From positions 62,001 through 126,000 of the forward strand of contig CANLSH010000001.1 in assembly GCA_947493705.1 (NCBI GenBank): a stretch of 64,000 nucleotides of DNA, written 5' to 3'. This document shows, in pieces, positions 52,441 to 61,362 of the stretch. This DNA is from an uncultured Arachnia sp. (GTDB lineage: Bacteria > Actinomycetota > Actinomycetes > Propionibacteriales > Propionibacteriaceae). The notes below the pieces were generated by a model that made no database searches, was not told the DNA's origin, and saw only the letters and a list, made by a program, of their open reading frames with translations. Both the position numbers and the translations under genes were made by a program. Numbering within the stretch: position 1 is the first letter of the stretch; every line of letters starts with the position of its first letter.

Positions 52441-52448
52441 CATGCGTC

Positions 52449-52454
52449 TAGGAT
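52449..52454 (+). promoter_or_regulatory. TAGGAT -10 of leaderless lexA promoter
   Basis: TAGGAT ends six bases before the ATG at 52461 and there is no RBS, so the transcript probably starts at or next to the start codon. Confidence 0.6.
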
Positions 52455-52460
52455 GGACCC

Positions 52461-53207
52461 ATGGCTGACGAACTCGATCCCACCGTTACCAAGCGTCGAC
52501 GGGGACGCCCTACGAAAGCGGACGTGGAGGCAGAAATGGCGGAAATCGCCACACTGCCCGACGGTCCCGAGGACTCCTGGGGGCTGACCCCACGTCAGCG
52601 CCGGGTCCTGCATGTCATCAAGGATGCCGTCGAGACCATCGGCTACCCGCCCAGCATTCGCGAACTGGCCCAGAAGGCCGGTCTGGCCTCCACCTCCAGC
52701 GTCAGCTATCAGCTCAAGGTGTTGGAGGAGAAGGGCTTCCTGCGTCGGGACCCCAACAGGCCACGCGCACTGGTGGTCACACTTCCGGAGACTGAATCTC
52801 TCACCTCCGAACAGAGCTACGATGCGCACCCCCAGTCCGTGACTGCTCCCCTGCTGGGCAGGATTGCTGCCGGGGGACCCATACTGGCTGAAGAGCAGGT
52901 GGAGGATGTCTTTGCGTTGCCGCACCAGCTCGTGGGCGATGGTCAACTCTTCATGCTGCAGGTGCAGGGCGATTCCATGGTGGACGCCGCCATCTGTGAC
53001 GGGGACTGGGTGGTGGTGCGACAGCAGCCCGACGCCAACAACGGCGACATTGTTGCTGCGCTGCTGGACGAGGAGGCCACTGTGAAGACCTACCGTCGCA
53101 AGGACGGTCATGTCTGGTTGATGCCCCACAACGAGCAGTACTCCCCCATTGACGGCGACGATGCGCGCATCATGGGCAAAGTTGTCGCGGTGATGCGCAA
53201 GGTCTGA
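52461..53207 (+). CDS. lexA: LexA repressor
   Basis: 248 residues. N-terminal winged HTH ([34 protein letters not shown]), cleavage site Ala137-Gly138 in [10 protein letters not shown], catalytic Ser172 (QGDSMVD) and Lys209 (ATVKTYR). SOS repressor that self-cleaves when RecA is active. A basic N-terminal extension ([12 protein letters not shown]) is usual in actinomycetes. Confidence 0.96.
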   Translation: MADELDPTVTKRRRGRPTKADVEAEMAEIATLPDGPEDSWGLTPRQRRVLHVIKDAVETIGYPPSIRELAQKAGLASTSSVSYQLKVLEEKGFLRRDPNRPRALVVTLPETESLTSEQSYDAHPQSVTAPLLGRIAAGGPILAEEQVEDVFALPHQLVGDGQLFMLQVQGDSMVDAAICDGDWVVVRQQPDANNGDIVAALLDEEATVKTYRRKDGHVWLMPHNEQYSPIDGDDARIMGKVVAVMRKV

Positions 53208-53227
53208 GCAGCTGCGGGTGCTCCCGG

Positions 53228-53276
53228 GGTATCGGGATCGCGATCCGAGGGTGAAACGAGGGCTTCACCCGATACC
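53228..53276. terminator. nested hairpin after lexA
   Basis: GGTATCGGG (53228-53236) pairs with CCCGATACC (53268-53276); an alternative inner stem GGGTGAA (53249-53255) pairs with TTCACCC (53264-53270). The two compete for the same CCC, so it could be a terminator for lexA or a switch or operator for the downstream exporter. Confidence 0.5.
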
Positions 53277-53307
53277 GGTGCTGTGTCGACGCTGACACGC
53301 TGGAGAC

Positions 53308-53364
53308 ATGGCCCTCAGCAATGATCACCCCCTCCCCATTCCGGGGATCGGTGGTCCCGCGTGA
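53308..53364 (+). CDS. 18-codon ORF coupled to the ABC permease
   Basis: ATG at 53308 opens an 18-residue peptide, MALSNDHPLPIPGIGGPA, whose TGA overlaps the GTG of the permease (GTGA). GGAG lies just before it. May be a translational-coupling leader or a small substrate/sensor peptide for the exporter. Very short, so the call is tentative. Confidence 0.4.
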   Translation: MALSNDHPLPIPGIGGPA

Positions 53365-55769
53365 GGTCCGGCAATTCTTTGTATCTTCGCCATCTGCGCA
53401 CTGATCTCATCAAGAACAAGGGCGCCAACGTCGCCATCGCGCTGATACTGATTCTCAGCACCTTTCTCATGTCCACCGGGGCCATGGTGATGGAACGCCT
53501 CGTGGGATCTGTCGATGCGTTGTTCGCACAAGCGCTACCGCCACACTTCCTCCAGATGCACAAGGGCGATTACAACGCCGACGCGCTGACCCAGTTCGCG
53601 AGTCACCACCCGGAAATTGAATCGTGGTTCGTCGAAGAGATGGTGGGCTTCGGCGGTTCCACCATCTCGTGGCAGCGTCCCACCACGGAGGAATCAGACG
53701 ACTTCTCGGACAGCTTGATCGACAATCTCTTCGTCACCCAGAACAGTGACTTCGATTTCCTCATCGATGAGACGGGCACCATCGCGCAACCCTCAGCCGG
53801 TGAGGTGTATGTGCCCGTGGTGCACCAGCTGAACCACGGACTGGAGATTGGCGACAGGCTGCTGATCCGGACCGAGACCGGCGGATATCCGCTCACGGTC
53901 CGGGGGTTCGTACGCGATTCCCAGATGGCGTCATCACTGTCTTCGGCGACACGATTCCTCGTGGCTGAAGAGGATTTCCGGGCGCTCACCGACGCCGGTG
54001 GGGGCGACCCGGAGATCATTGTGGAGTACCTCCTCACCGATGCCTCTCTGGCGACGCAATTGCAGGCGGCGTACGAGTCCGACGATGCGGTGCCCAAGAA
54101 TGGGCAAGCGGTGACGTATCAGCAGATCCGCCTGATCAACGCCTTCAGTGACGGCCTCGTGGCGGTGGCGCTGATCTTCGTCAGTGGACTACTCATCCTC
54201 ATCGCACTCCTCGCCCTGCGCTTCGTGATTCGAGGGACTCTGGAGGATGAGGTCCACGAGATTGGCGCCATGAAGGCCATTGGTCTTCCGGAGAAAACCA
54301 TCTCGGGGCTCTACCTCGCACGGTACAGCGCCGTGACCCTGTTCGCCTGCATCATCGGTGGCGCACTGTCCATCGGTGCAGCACAAGTACTCACCCGAAG
54401 CGTTCAGCACAACTACGCGGAATCCTCGGTGACCCTCACATCGTTCCTGGTCCCCGTGGTGGCCCTGTTGGTGGTTTACCTGGCGGTCATCGGAATGTGC
54501 CGGGGTGTGCTGCGGGGGGTGGCTCGCGTGCAGGTCGTCGGCGCGCTGGTGCACGGGAGCCTCCTGACTGAGCAGGAGACCGCTCGACGTGCGAGGCGTC
54601 AATCTCGAGGGGCGCGGCGCAGCGATCTCACATCTGCCCGAGCGGTCAGCCTCAACCGGCGGCTGGCACTGTTGGGCCTGCGAGCGGATCTCGGTCAATG
54701 GATCCTCATACCCGTGGTTTTCTTTCTGACAGCAGTCCTCGTCATACTCCCGATGAACCTACTCACCACTTTCGAGAGCCCTCGATTCGTGACATACATG
54801 GGCGCTCCGGAGAGTGATCTGCGCGTGGACCTGCAGTTCTCTGACGACGTCCACCGCGCCCATCAGCAGATGCTCACCCGCATGCGAGCCGACGACCGCA
54901 TCGTCGATGTCAAGGGTTTCGCGAACATCCTTCAGCAGACCCGCGGGGAGGATGGTTGGGAGGCGATTCGCGTTGAGGTGGGTGACCATTTCGACGGCAC
55001 CATCGAGTTCATGGAGGGTGGGGCGCCCGGCGTTGGTGAGATCGCTCTTTCCGTCATGAACGCGAACCGGTTCCAGATGTCTGTGGGCGACGAGATGCCC
55101 ATCCGGGACACCAGTACGGACTCCGCCGGGAACGTTTCAGTCAGCGGCGTCTACCAGGACGTCACAAGCGGCGGTCGCACCGCCAAGATGCAGGGTGCGG
55201 CAACGACTGATGCGCTCGGGTACGTGATCTACGCCGACGTGGCACAGGACATCGATCCCCTGTCCATGGCACGGGAGTACAGCGAGGAGGACCCCACGGT
55301 CATGGTGATACCCATGGGCCAGTACGTGGAAGAAACGCTGGGTTCCATCACGAGCGCTTTCAGGAGCACGGCCATTCTCGCGGGTGTGTTAGGAATCGGG
55401 GCCGCATGGTTGATCACCGTCCTCTTCCTGACATTGCACCTCACCAGGGAACGGGCCACCATGGGCGCTCTGACTGCCGTTGGATTCTCCTCGCGCGAGC
55501 TCGTGGCGCAGGTCATCTTCAAGGTTGTCCTCATGGTCTCTCTGGGCACGCTCGCAGGGACTGCATTCGCAGCCACGGCAGGGGAATCACTCGTCGGCGG
55601 TCTCATTGCGTTGTCAGGTTTCGGTATCACCTCATTGGAATTCATCTCCAAGCCTTGGCTGGTGTACCTCGCATACCCGGTAGCACTCATCGCGACCGGT
55701 TTCGCTGCCGCATGGGTGCTCTCATCGCGACTGCGCACCTCGGACAAGAGCGCATGGCTCAACCCATGA
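53361..55769 (+). CDS. FtsX/MacB-type ABC transporter permease
   Basis: 802 residues with two FtsX-like units. Each has a large outer domain and three or four helices: helix about 25-45, outer domain 46-265, helices 266-390, then helix 455-475, outer domain 476-665 and helices 667-790. RERATMGALTAVGFSSRELV and VHEIGAMKAIGLPEKTISG are the coupling helices of the two halves. Drives export or extraction of membrane-embedded or periplasmic compounds with the ATPase downstream. Substrate unknown. Confidence 0.85.
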   Translation: MRSGNSLYLRHLRTDLIKNKGANVAIALILILSTFLMSTGAMVMERLVGSVDALFAQALPPHFLQMHKGDYNADALTQFASHHPEIESWFVEEMVGFGGSTISWQRPTTEESDDFSDSLIDNLFVTQNSDFDFLIDETGTIAQPSAGEVYVPVVHQLNHGLEIGDRLLIRTETGGYPLTVRGFVRDSQMASSLSSATRFLVAEEDFRALTDAGGGDPEIIVEYLLTDASLATQLQAAYESDDAVPKNGQAVTYQQIRLINAFSDGLVAVALIFVSGLLILIALLALRFVIRGTLEDEVHEIGAMKAIGLPEKTISGLYLARYSAVTLFACIIGGALSIGAAQVLTRSVQHNYAESSVTLTSFLVPVVALLVVYLAVIGMCRGVLRGVARVQVVGALVHGSLLTEQETARRARRQSRGARRSDLTSARAVSLNRRLALLGLRADLGQWILIPVVFFLTAVLVILPMNLLTTFESPRFVTYMGAPESDLRVDLQFSDDVHRAHQQMLTRMRADDRIVDVKGFANILQQTRGEDGWEAIRVEVGDHFDGTIEFMEGGAPGVGEIALSVMNANRFQMSVGDEMPIRDTSTDSAGNVSVSGVYQDVTSGGRTAKMQGAATTDALGYVIYADVAQDIDPLSMAREYSEEDPTVMVIPMGQYVEETLGSITSAFRSTAILAGVLGIGAAWLITVLFLTLHLTRERATMGALTAVGFSSRELVAQVIFKVVLMVSLGTLAGTAFAATAGESLVGGLIALSGFGITSLEFISKPWLVYLAYPVALIATGFAAAWVLSSRLRTSDKSAWLNP

Positions 55770-56572
55770 CAGGACACCACAGCATGACAGGACCATCCGG
55801 CATGGCACCCAACATCCAGCCAGCTCTGCTCAGCCGCGGCCTGAGCAAAACCCACTACTCGACGAATCCACCGACTCAGGTGCTGAATGGCATCGATCTG
55901 AGCGTTGAGAAGGGCGAATTCCTCGTCGTCATGGGCGCATCCGGCTCTGGCAAGTCCACGCTGCTGCACTGCATCAGCGGCATGGACCGCCCCACCAGCG
56001 GCAACATCCTCCTCGGGGGGCGGGATCTGACAGCACTCAGCGACGCCGAGATGAGCCATGTGCGGCTGACGCAGATGGGGTTTGTCTTCCAGGAGGCCCA
56101 CTTCCTCAAGACCCTCACCATTCGAGACAACATCCTTCTTCCGGCCCTGAAGGCGGGGCCGGCAGCGAAGCATGCAGCCATCAAGCGCGTGGACACCCTC
56201 ATGGAGAGGTTCGGGATCGAGACAATCGCCCGTCACGGCATCACGGAGGTTTCGGGTGGGCAACTGCAGCGGGCAACCATCTGTCGAGCCCTGGCCGCGG
56301 AACCGTCGGTGTTGTTCGCCGACGAGCCCACGGGGGCATTGAACAGCAGCATGTCCGCTTCCGTCATGGATGCCCTGAGCGATGTGCACGCCGGCGGCGC
56401 AACCATCGTGATGGTCACGCACGACCCATCCTGCGCTGCACGCGGAGATCGTGTCATCTACCTCAGCGACGGTGTCGTCGTGGACTCCCTTGCGCAGGGT
56501 CCATGGAGCGACACCGACGCAACGGCACGGGAGGACGAGCTACTGGCCTGGCTGAGAGAACTCGGATTCTGA
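55766..56572 (+). CDS. ABC transporter ATPase (MacB/LolD type)
   Basis: 268 residues from the ATG at 55766 (ATGA overlap with the permease). Walker A GASGSGKSTLLHC, signature VSGGQLQRATICRAL, Walker B SVLFADEPTGALNSS, H-loop MVTHDPS. The S-G-G-Q-x-Q-R and DEPTGAL pattern is typical of MacB/FtsE-like ATPases. Pairs with the 802-residue permease. Confidence 0.9.
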   Translation: MTGHHSMTGPSGMAPNIQPALLSRGLSKTHYSTNPPTQVLNGIDLSVEKGEFLVVMGASGSGKSTLLHCISGMDRPTSGNILLGGRDLTALSDAEMSHVRLTQMGFVFQEAHFLKTLTIRDNILLPALKAGPAAKHAAIKRVDTLMERFGIETIARHGITEVSGGQLQRATICRALAAEPSVLFADEPTGALNSSMSASVMDALSDVHAGGATIVMVTHDPSCAARGDRVIYLSDGVVVDSLAQGPWSDTDATAREDELLAWLRELGF

Positions 56573-56772
56573 CATCAGCTGTTTCGCACGGCAGGCGATG
56601 GCGCCGCGTCGCCGCTCAGAACGTGTAGCGGGGGTATCGCTGGTCCGGAGTGCACAAAGCGGAAATATTCCCCGGTTCGCCGACAGCGAACGTCTTTGCC
56701 GTGGGTGTCCGAGACGCGTAGCTTCATGCCCAGCGCCGGTGTTCCGGTGGCTCCCTACCGTGAGGAAACACG

Positions 56773-56874
56773 ATGAAGGTGTCCCAGTCGCGTACCGCGA
56801 TCCCGGCCCTGTCCGCCGCGAGCCGCTCAGCCATGGCGATGATGTGCAACGCCAACGCCCGCTGTCAGCTCTGA
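56773..56874 (+). CDS. 33-residue putative leader peptide
   Basis: ATG at 56773 with AGGA seven bases upstream. The peptide starts MKVSQSRTAIPALSAA and ends MMCNANARCQL, with two cysteines in the last nine residues. Cysteine-bearing upstream peptides attenuate sulfur-assimilation operons in several actinomycetes; the downstream operon is a sulfonate-type transporter. Tentative. Confidence 0.4.
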   Translation: MKVSQSRTAIPALSAASRSAMAMMCNANARCQL

Positions 56875-56922
56875 CCGGGCCATCACTCGCCGCCTGAACG
56901 CGGCACCCATGTGAGAACCTCC

Positions 56923-56940
56923 GGGGACAGCTGTGTCCCC
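56923..56940. terminator. GGGGACA/TGTCCCC hairpin, candidate attenuator
   Basis: Seven-base-pair stem with a four-base loop, 48 bases after the putative leader peptide and 62 before the DUF4242 gene. No T-run. Confidence 0.4.
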
Positions 56941-57002
56941 AAACGGTCCCCCTCCCCTCACGGCGCTCTGCCCGTGACCACACCACTTTTGGAGAACTTC
57001 CC

Positions 57003-57518
57003 ATGCCCACTCTGTTTCTCGTCGAGTTCACCCCCACCCCCGCAACCGCGGACAGTTCCCGCCAATTGATCGATGACATGGGAACCGCCTCCGATCTCAT
57101 CGAAGCGCAGGTCACCTCCGACAACGCACGCGTCTTCGCCATCGTGGAGGCCGATGACGCTGCTGCCGCCGCGCACCAACTCTCAGCCCTGGAGCCAGCA
57201 TCCGAACCCGCTGCCGTCCGCCTTGTGGGCGCCGAACTGGCCGACGTCAAAGCCGCAAAACCGGAAGCCGGTTACCTGGTGGAGTGGGACATCCCCAGCC
57301 ACATCGACATGGAGACCTACCTCACCCGCAAGGCCGAGAAGACGCCGCTGTACGCGTCCATCCCAGAGGTGTCCTTCCTGCGCACCTACGTTCGTGAGGA
57401 CATGGGCAAGTGCCTCTGCTTCTACGACGCTCCCGACGCTGATGCCGTCGTGCGTGCCCGCGACATCGTCTCCACCCCCGTGAACCGCCTGCACACCCTG
57501 AAGGGGCTGGGAGCATGA
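57003..57518 (+). CDS. DUF4242-family protein
   Basis: 171 residues made of two ferredoxin-like halves: MPTLFLVEFTPTPATADSSR, RVFAIVEADDAAAAAHQLSA and, in the second half, KTPLYASIPEVSFLRTYVRE, KCLCFYDAPDADAVVRARDI. DUF4242 proteins have no assigned reaction; some resemble nickel- or heme-handling dimeric alpha-beta barrels. First gene of the operon; ATGA overlap with the flavoenzyme gene. Confidence 0.75.
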   Translation: MPTLFLVEFTPTPATADSSRQLIDDMGTASDLIEAQVTSDNARVFAIVEADDAAAAAHQLSALEPASEPAAVRLVGAELADVKAAKPEAGYLVEWDIPSHIDMETYLTRKAEKTPLYASIPEVSFLRTYVREDMGKCLCFYDAPDADAVVRARDIVSTPVNRLHTLKGLGA

Positions 57519-58585
57519 GCACCACCACGATTGACGTCGACGAAACCCTCCTCGCAGAGGTGGCCGCAGCGGCTCCAGCGGTGGATGCCAACACCGCCCC
57601 CGCCAGTGCCGTGCTCCTCCAGCTGGCGCAGCGCGACTTGCTGCATACCGGCCTCCACCGCGCTCACGAGACGTTACGGCCATCCGTGGACGTGCGACCC
57701 GCGGCAGAGCTGATCGCCGCCATCGCGGAGGAGTGCGTCTCATCCGCCTTCTCAGTCTGGGCTCACCGCATGGTGCTCGAATACCTGGCCCGCGGCCACC
57801 GATCGAACCGGACGGCGCAACTCTTCGACGACCTCTCCGCAGGCCGCCGCGTGGGCGCCACGGCGATGGCTGCCGGCCTCAAATCCCTGGCCGGTCTGGG
57901 CGAGGTGGACATCATCGCCACCCGCGTCGCAGACGGGTGGTCGCTGAGCGGGCCCGTGGCATGGGCGTCGAACCTGGTGCCCGACAGCGTCTTCGTGGCG
58001 CCTGCCCGCACGGAGGACGGTCAGACGCTGGTGGTGTGGGTCGACACGGAAGCACCGGGTGTCACCATCCGTTCGGTGGCCGGACTGCTGGCGCTCGATG
58101 CCACGGCCTCAGGCAGTCTCCGGCTGGAGGACGTGGCCGTGGCCGACGACCAAGTGCTCTCCACCGACCTCGCAGCCTTCGCCCGTGACTTCCGTCCCGC
58201 GTTCCTCGTGCTGCAGAGCGCCTTCTGCGTCGGCCTCATCCGTCGTTCCCTGGCCGAAGCCACCGAAGGTCTGCGTCGTGGCGACAACCCGGCACTCACT
58301 GGCGATGTCCAACAGCTCACCGACGACGTCACTCAACTGCTCGAGACCTGGCACCGACTCGCGACAGACGTCAGCTCCGGCACCGCACGCGAACTCCTGC
58401 AGTTGCGCCTCGACGCTTCCCACCTTGCCGGGCGCGCCACACGACTCGAAGCCACCCTCGCGGGTGGGCGCGGCTATCTTCGCACCAGCGCTACATCGCG
58501 CCGCTTCCGTGAGGCAGCTTTTCTGCCAGTCCAGTCACCATCGGAAGGACACCTGAGATGGGAACTCGCCACGTTGCCCGCCTGA
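57515..58585 (+). CDS. acyl-CoA-dehydrogenase-like flavoprotein
   Basis: 356 residues. General ACAD layout: helical N-terminal domain (EECVSSAFSVWAHRMVLEYL), a beta domain (GWSLSGPVAWASNLVPDSVF, LRLEDVAVADDQVL) and a helical C-terminal domain. Closer in feel to SfnB/DszC-type monooxygenases than to fatty-acid dehydrogenases, and it lacks the usual C-terminal catalytic Glu segment. With a sulfonate-type transporter it may desulfurise or oxidise the imported compound. Confidence 0.7.
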   Translation: MSTTTIDVDETLLAEVAAAAPAVDANTAPASAVLLQLAQRDLLHTGLHRAHETLRPSVDVRPAAELIAAIAEECVSSAFSVWAHRMVLEYLARGHRSNRTAQLFDDLSAGRRVGATAMAAGLKSLAGLGEVDIIATRVADGWSLSGPVAWASNLVPDSVFVAPARTEDGQTLVVWVDTEAPGVTIRSVAGLLALDATASGSLRLEDVAVADDQVLSTDLAAFARDFRPAFLVLQSAFCVGLIRRSLAEATEGLRRGDNPALTGDVQQLTDDVTQLLETWHRLATDVSSGTARELLQLRLDASHLAGRATRLEATLAGGRGYLRTSATSRRFREAAFLPVQSPSEGHLRWELATLPA

Positions 58586-59343
58586 GCGGTGTCCACGCCG
58601 GCTACCGTGGCCGCACCGTACTGCGCGACGTCAGCCTGGACGTTCCCTTCGGCCGTCAGCTCGCCGTGCTCGGCGCATCCGGGGCAGGCAAATCGACACT
58701 GGTCCGTGTCCTGACCGGAGATCTGTCCCCCGCATCGGGGACGGTGACCCACGACGGAACCCGCTCCCGGACTGCTGTGGTCAACCAGCAGGCATGGCTC
58801 TACCCCTGGTTGAGCGTGCGGGAGAACATCGGGCTGGGGCTTCGCTTCACACGCAACGCCAGCGCGCGGTCGATGAGTCTCGAGAACATCATCACCCTGC
58901 TGGGCCTCGGATCGGTCGTCGACTCCTACCCCGACGAACTCTCCGGCGGGCAGGCCCAGCGCACCTCCCTGGCTCGAGCGCTCGCGATCCAGCCGGACTG
59001 GCTGTTGCTGGACGAACCGTTCAGCGCCCTCGACCCCGCCACGCGAACCGAGCTGCAGACGTGGCTCCGCACCACGGTGACGACGGCCGGGCTCACGAGC
59101 GTCATCGTGACCCATGACATCGACGAAGCCCTGATGTTGGCCGACGACATCGTCCTGGTGGACACCTCGGGCACCCTGGCGCACCGCTGGCGAAACGACT
59201 CGCCCGCTCCCAGCGCCAACGCTGCTCAGTTGCACCCGCTCAGAAGCCGAATCCGTGCCGCCTACGCGCCGGCCGACGCCACCCTGGAACCCGGCGACGA
59301 GGAATTCTCCGGCACGGCCACGGCGGGGGTGCGGCATGGCTGA
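58558..59343 (+). CDS. nitrate/sulfonate-type ABC transporter ATPase
   Basis: 261 residues. Walker A LGASGAGKSTLVRVL, signature LSGGQAQRTSLARAL, Walker B WLLLDEPFSALDP, H-loop IVTHDIDEA; DEPFSALD and HDIDEA mark the SsuB/TauB/NrtD group. ATG preceded by GAAGGA and overlapping the previous gene by 28 bases. Confidence 0.88.
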   Translation: MGTRHVARLSGVHAGYRGRTVLRDVSLDVPFGRQLAVLGASGAGKSTLVRVLTGDLSPASGTVTHDGTRSRTAVVNQQAWLYPWLSVRENIGLGLRFTRNASARSMSLENIITLLGLGSVVDSYPDELSGGQAQRTSLARALAIQPDWLLLDEPFSALDPATRTELQTWLRTTVTTAGLTSVIVTHDIDEALMLADDIVLVDTSGTLAHRWRNDSPAPSANAAQLHPLRSRIRAAYAPADATLEPGDEEFSGTATAGVRHG

Positions 59344-60511
59344 GCCAACACGTCGAAATCTCTTCCAACTGGCCGGCCGTGTGGCCGCTGCCGGTGCCAT
59401 CGGTGGACTCGCTGGCCGAGGAGCATGGCTTGCCGGGGCTGACACCCGATCCGGGGGCGAAGGGACCGAGCGCCTCCTGGAGCGCGACCTGCGGGTTGGG
59501 CATCTACCGATCACGGATGCCTCAGCCCTCCTGGTGGCGCACCACCGTGGACACTGGGCCGAAAGGGGCCTGCCTTCAGCGCCCCCCGCGATGTTTCGTG
59601 GCTGGGACGCACTGGCACAGGCATTCATCGTCGGTGAACTCGACGTCGTCCACCTGCTCATGCCGCTGGCTGTACAACTCAAGTTGGCAGCCAAGTCCCC
59701 CATCACCGTCATCGGGTGGGGACACACCAACGGATCCGCACTCACCGTCGCCCCCGACATCCTCGAGACAGAACAGCTGGCCGGCACGACGGTCGCCGTC
59801 CCCTCATGGTGGAGTGTTCACTCCGTTCTCCTGCAGCGTCTGCTGGCCAGCGTCGGGCTGACACCTGTCGTGCGGCAACGAGCCAGCCGGTCCGCCCGCA
59901 CGGTCGAACTCGTGGTGATGCCGCCCGCAGAGATGGTCTCGGCACTGGGTACCGGGGGAATCGCAGGGTTCGTCGTTGCGGATCCGTTCAACGCGATGGT
60001 CGAGGTCAAGGAGATCGGCCACGTCCACCGCTTCCTGGGCGACGTGTGGCAGGACCACGCATGTTGCGCCATCGCCGTGCGTACGGAGCTGGTGGAGGAG
60101 ACTCCCCTGGCCGTCCAGGCTTTGGCGACGGGCGTTGTGCAGGCGCAGCAGTGGCTGCATGAGAACCGCAGCGACGCCGGCACTCTACTGAGCGACGGAA
60201 AATTTCTCCCCCAACCCTTGCCTGCTCTGAACAGGGTGTTCACACGTGAGCCGGACGGATACGGGGACATCACCGTCAATCCCGGATGGCACGGCGAGCG
60301 TCTGGGGTTCACCTCCTTTCCCCATGCCAGCTACACCGAAGAACTGGTGTCCCTGATGCAGGGCTCCGTCATCGACGGCGACACCTCCTTCCTGCAGGAT
60401 CTCGATCCTGCCTCGGTGCACGCACAGCTGGTGGATGACCGCTTCACCCGTGAGGCTCTGGCCGCGATCGGGACACCCGTGACAGCCCGGACAGAGGTGC
60501 TCTCATCATGA
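59336..60511 (+). CDS. NrtA/SsuA-like ABC substrate-binding protein, Tat signal
   Basis: 391 residues from the ATG at 59336, which overlaps the ATPase stop. N-terminus TRRNLFQLAGRVAAAGAIGG is a twin-arginine signal without a lipobox. The mature part has LRVGHLPITDASALLVAHHR, VIGWGHTNGSALTVAP and ELDVVHLLMP typical of NrtA/CmpA-like binding proteins, which carry nitrate, bicarbonate or sulfonates. Confidence 0.82.
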   Translation: MAEPTRRNLFQLAGRVAAAGAIGGLAGRGAWLAGADTRSGGEGTERLLERDLRVGHLPITDASALLVAHHRGHWAERGLPSAPPAMFRGWDALAQAFIVGELDVVHLLMPLAVQLKLAAKSPITVIGWGHTNGSALTVAPDILETEQLAGTTVAVPSWWSVHSVLLQRLLASVGLTPVVRQRASRSARTVELVVMPPAEMVSALGTGGIAGFVVADPFNAMVEVKEIGHVHRFLGDVWQDHACCAIAVRTELVEETPLAVQALATGVVQAQQWLHENRSDAGTLLSDGKFLPQPLPALNRVFTREPDGYGDITVNPGWHGERLGFTSFPHASYTEELVSLMQGSVIDGDTSFLQDLDPASVHAQLVDDRFTREALAAIGTPVTARTEVLSS

Positions 60512-61332
60512 CCACAACCACGCTGCCAACCTTTCTGCGTCGCTCCACCGCCCCCCGGCGACCCCCCACCACGGCTCCCACGTGGATGTTGCCACTGGCC
60601 GGCATCGCTGCCGCCGTCACACTGTGGTGGCTGCTGACCGACGTCGTGTTTGCCACTCGACCACTCGTGTCACAATTCTCCCCGGACAGGGCGCTGGTGG
60701 GCCTCGCCGACCTGGCAGCCAGTGGGACACTGCTGGATTCCGCCTCCATCAGCGTCTTCCGACTGCTGTGTGGTCTCGGGCTGGCCGCGGTCCTCGGCAT
60801 CCTCGGCGGACTGCTGCTCGGCAGCGTCAACTGGCTCGACACCGCCACCCGCCCCGTGCAGCTGTTCCTACGAATGGTCTCCCCTCTTTCCTGGGCACCG
60901 GTAGCCATCATCGCGTTCGGCATCGGCAACCCGCCCGTGGTGGCGTTGGTGACGGCAGCCGCCGTGTGGCCGATCCTCACCGCCACATCCGAGGGTGTGC
61001 GACGGGTGAACGTCGGCCACCGGCGTGTTGCCCACGGTCTGGGCGCCACCCGCCGGGAGGTGCTGCAGCACGTCGTCCTACCCTCAGTCCAGCCTTCAGT
61101 GCTCTCCGGACTGCGCTCCGCAATCGGTCTGGGTTGGGTGGTCCTCGTGCCCGCCGAGATGCTGGGCGTCACATCAGGGCTGGGCTACCAGATCCTGAAC
61201 GCCAAGGACCAGTTGGCCTATCACCAGATCACGGCACTGATCCTTGTGATCGGATGCATCGGCTTCGCCCTCGATGCGCTGGCCCGATGGGCTCTTGCGA
61301 CGCGTCGAGCACGGCTGCGGTCATCATCGTAA
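60508..61332 (+). CDS. nitrate/sulfonate-type ABC transporter permease
   Basis: 274 residues, six helices. EAA loop GLGATRREVLQHVVLPSVQP. SsuC/TauC-like. ATGA overlap with the binding protein. Completes the importer. Confidence 0.88.
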   Translation: MTTTTLPTFLRRSTAPRRPPTTAPTWMLPLAGIAAAVTLWWLLTDVVFATRPLVSQFSPDRALVGLADLAASGTLLDSASISVFRLLCGLGLAAVLGILGGLLLGSVNWLDTATRPVQLFLRMVSPLSWAPVAIIAFGIGNPPVVALVTAAAVWPILTATSEGVRRVNVGHRRVAHGLGATRREVLQHVVLPSVQPSVLSGLRSAIGLGWVVLVPAEMLGVTSGLGYQILNAKDQLAYHQITALILVIGCIGFALDALARWALATRRARLRSSS

Positions 61333-61362
61333 CCTGACTACGTTCACCTCTCGAGAACGTCG

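Larger units (their letters stand above)
56573..57002 (+). promoter_or_regulatory. 430-base leader region before the DUF4242 operon
   Basis: Holds a 33-codon ORF (56773-56874) and a GC hairpin (56923-56940) but no larger gene. Known sulfur riboswitch signatures were not recognised. Arrangement fits a leader-peptide attenuator, unproven. Confidence 0.45.

Noticed and set aside
55406..55765. Long upstream extension of the MacB-type ATPase
   Set aside because: Overlaps the permease in another frame; ATGA overlap at 55766 is the natural start.
56573..57002. SAM or cobalamin riboswitch before the DUF4242 operon
   Set aside because: I could not find the conserved core elements; only a hairpin and a short ORF are visible.
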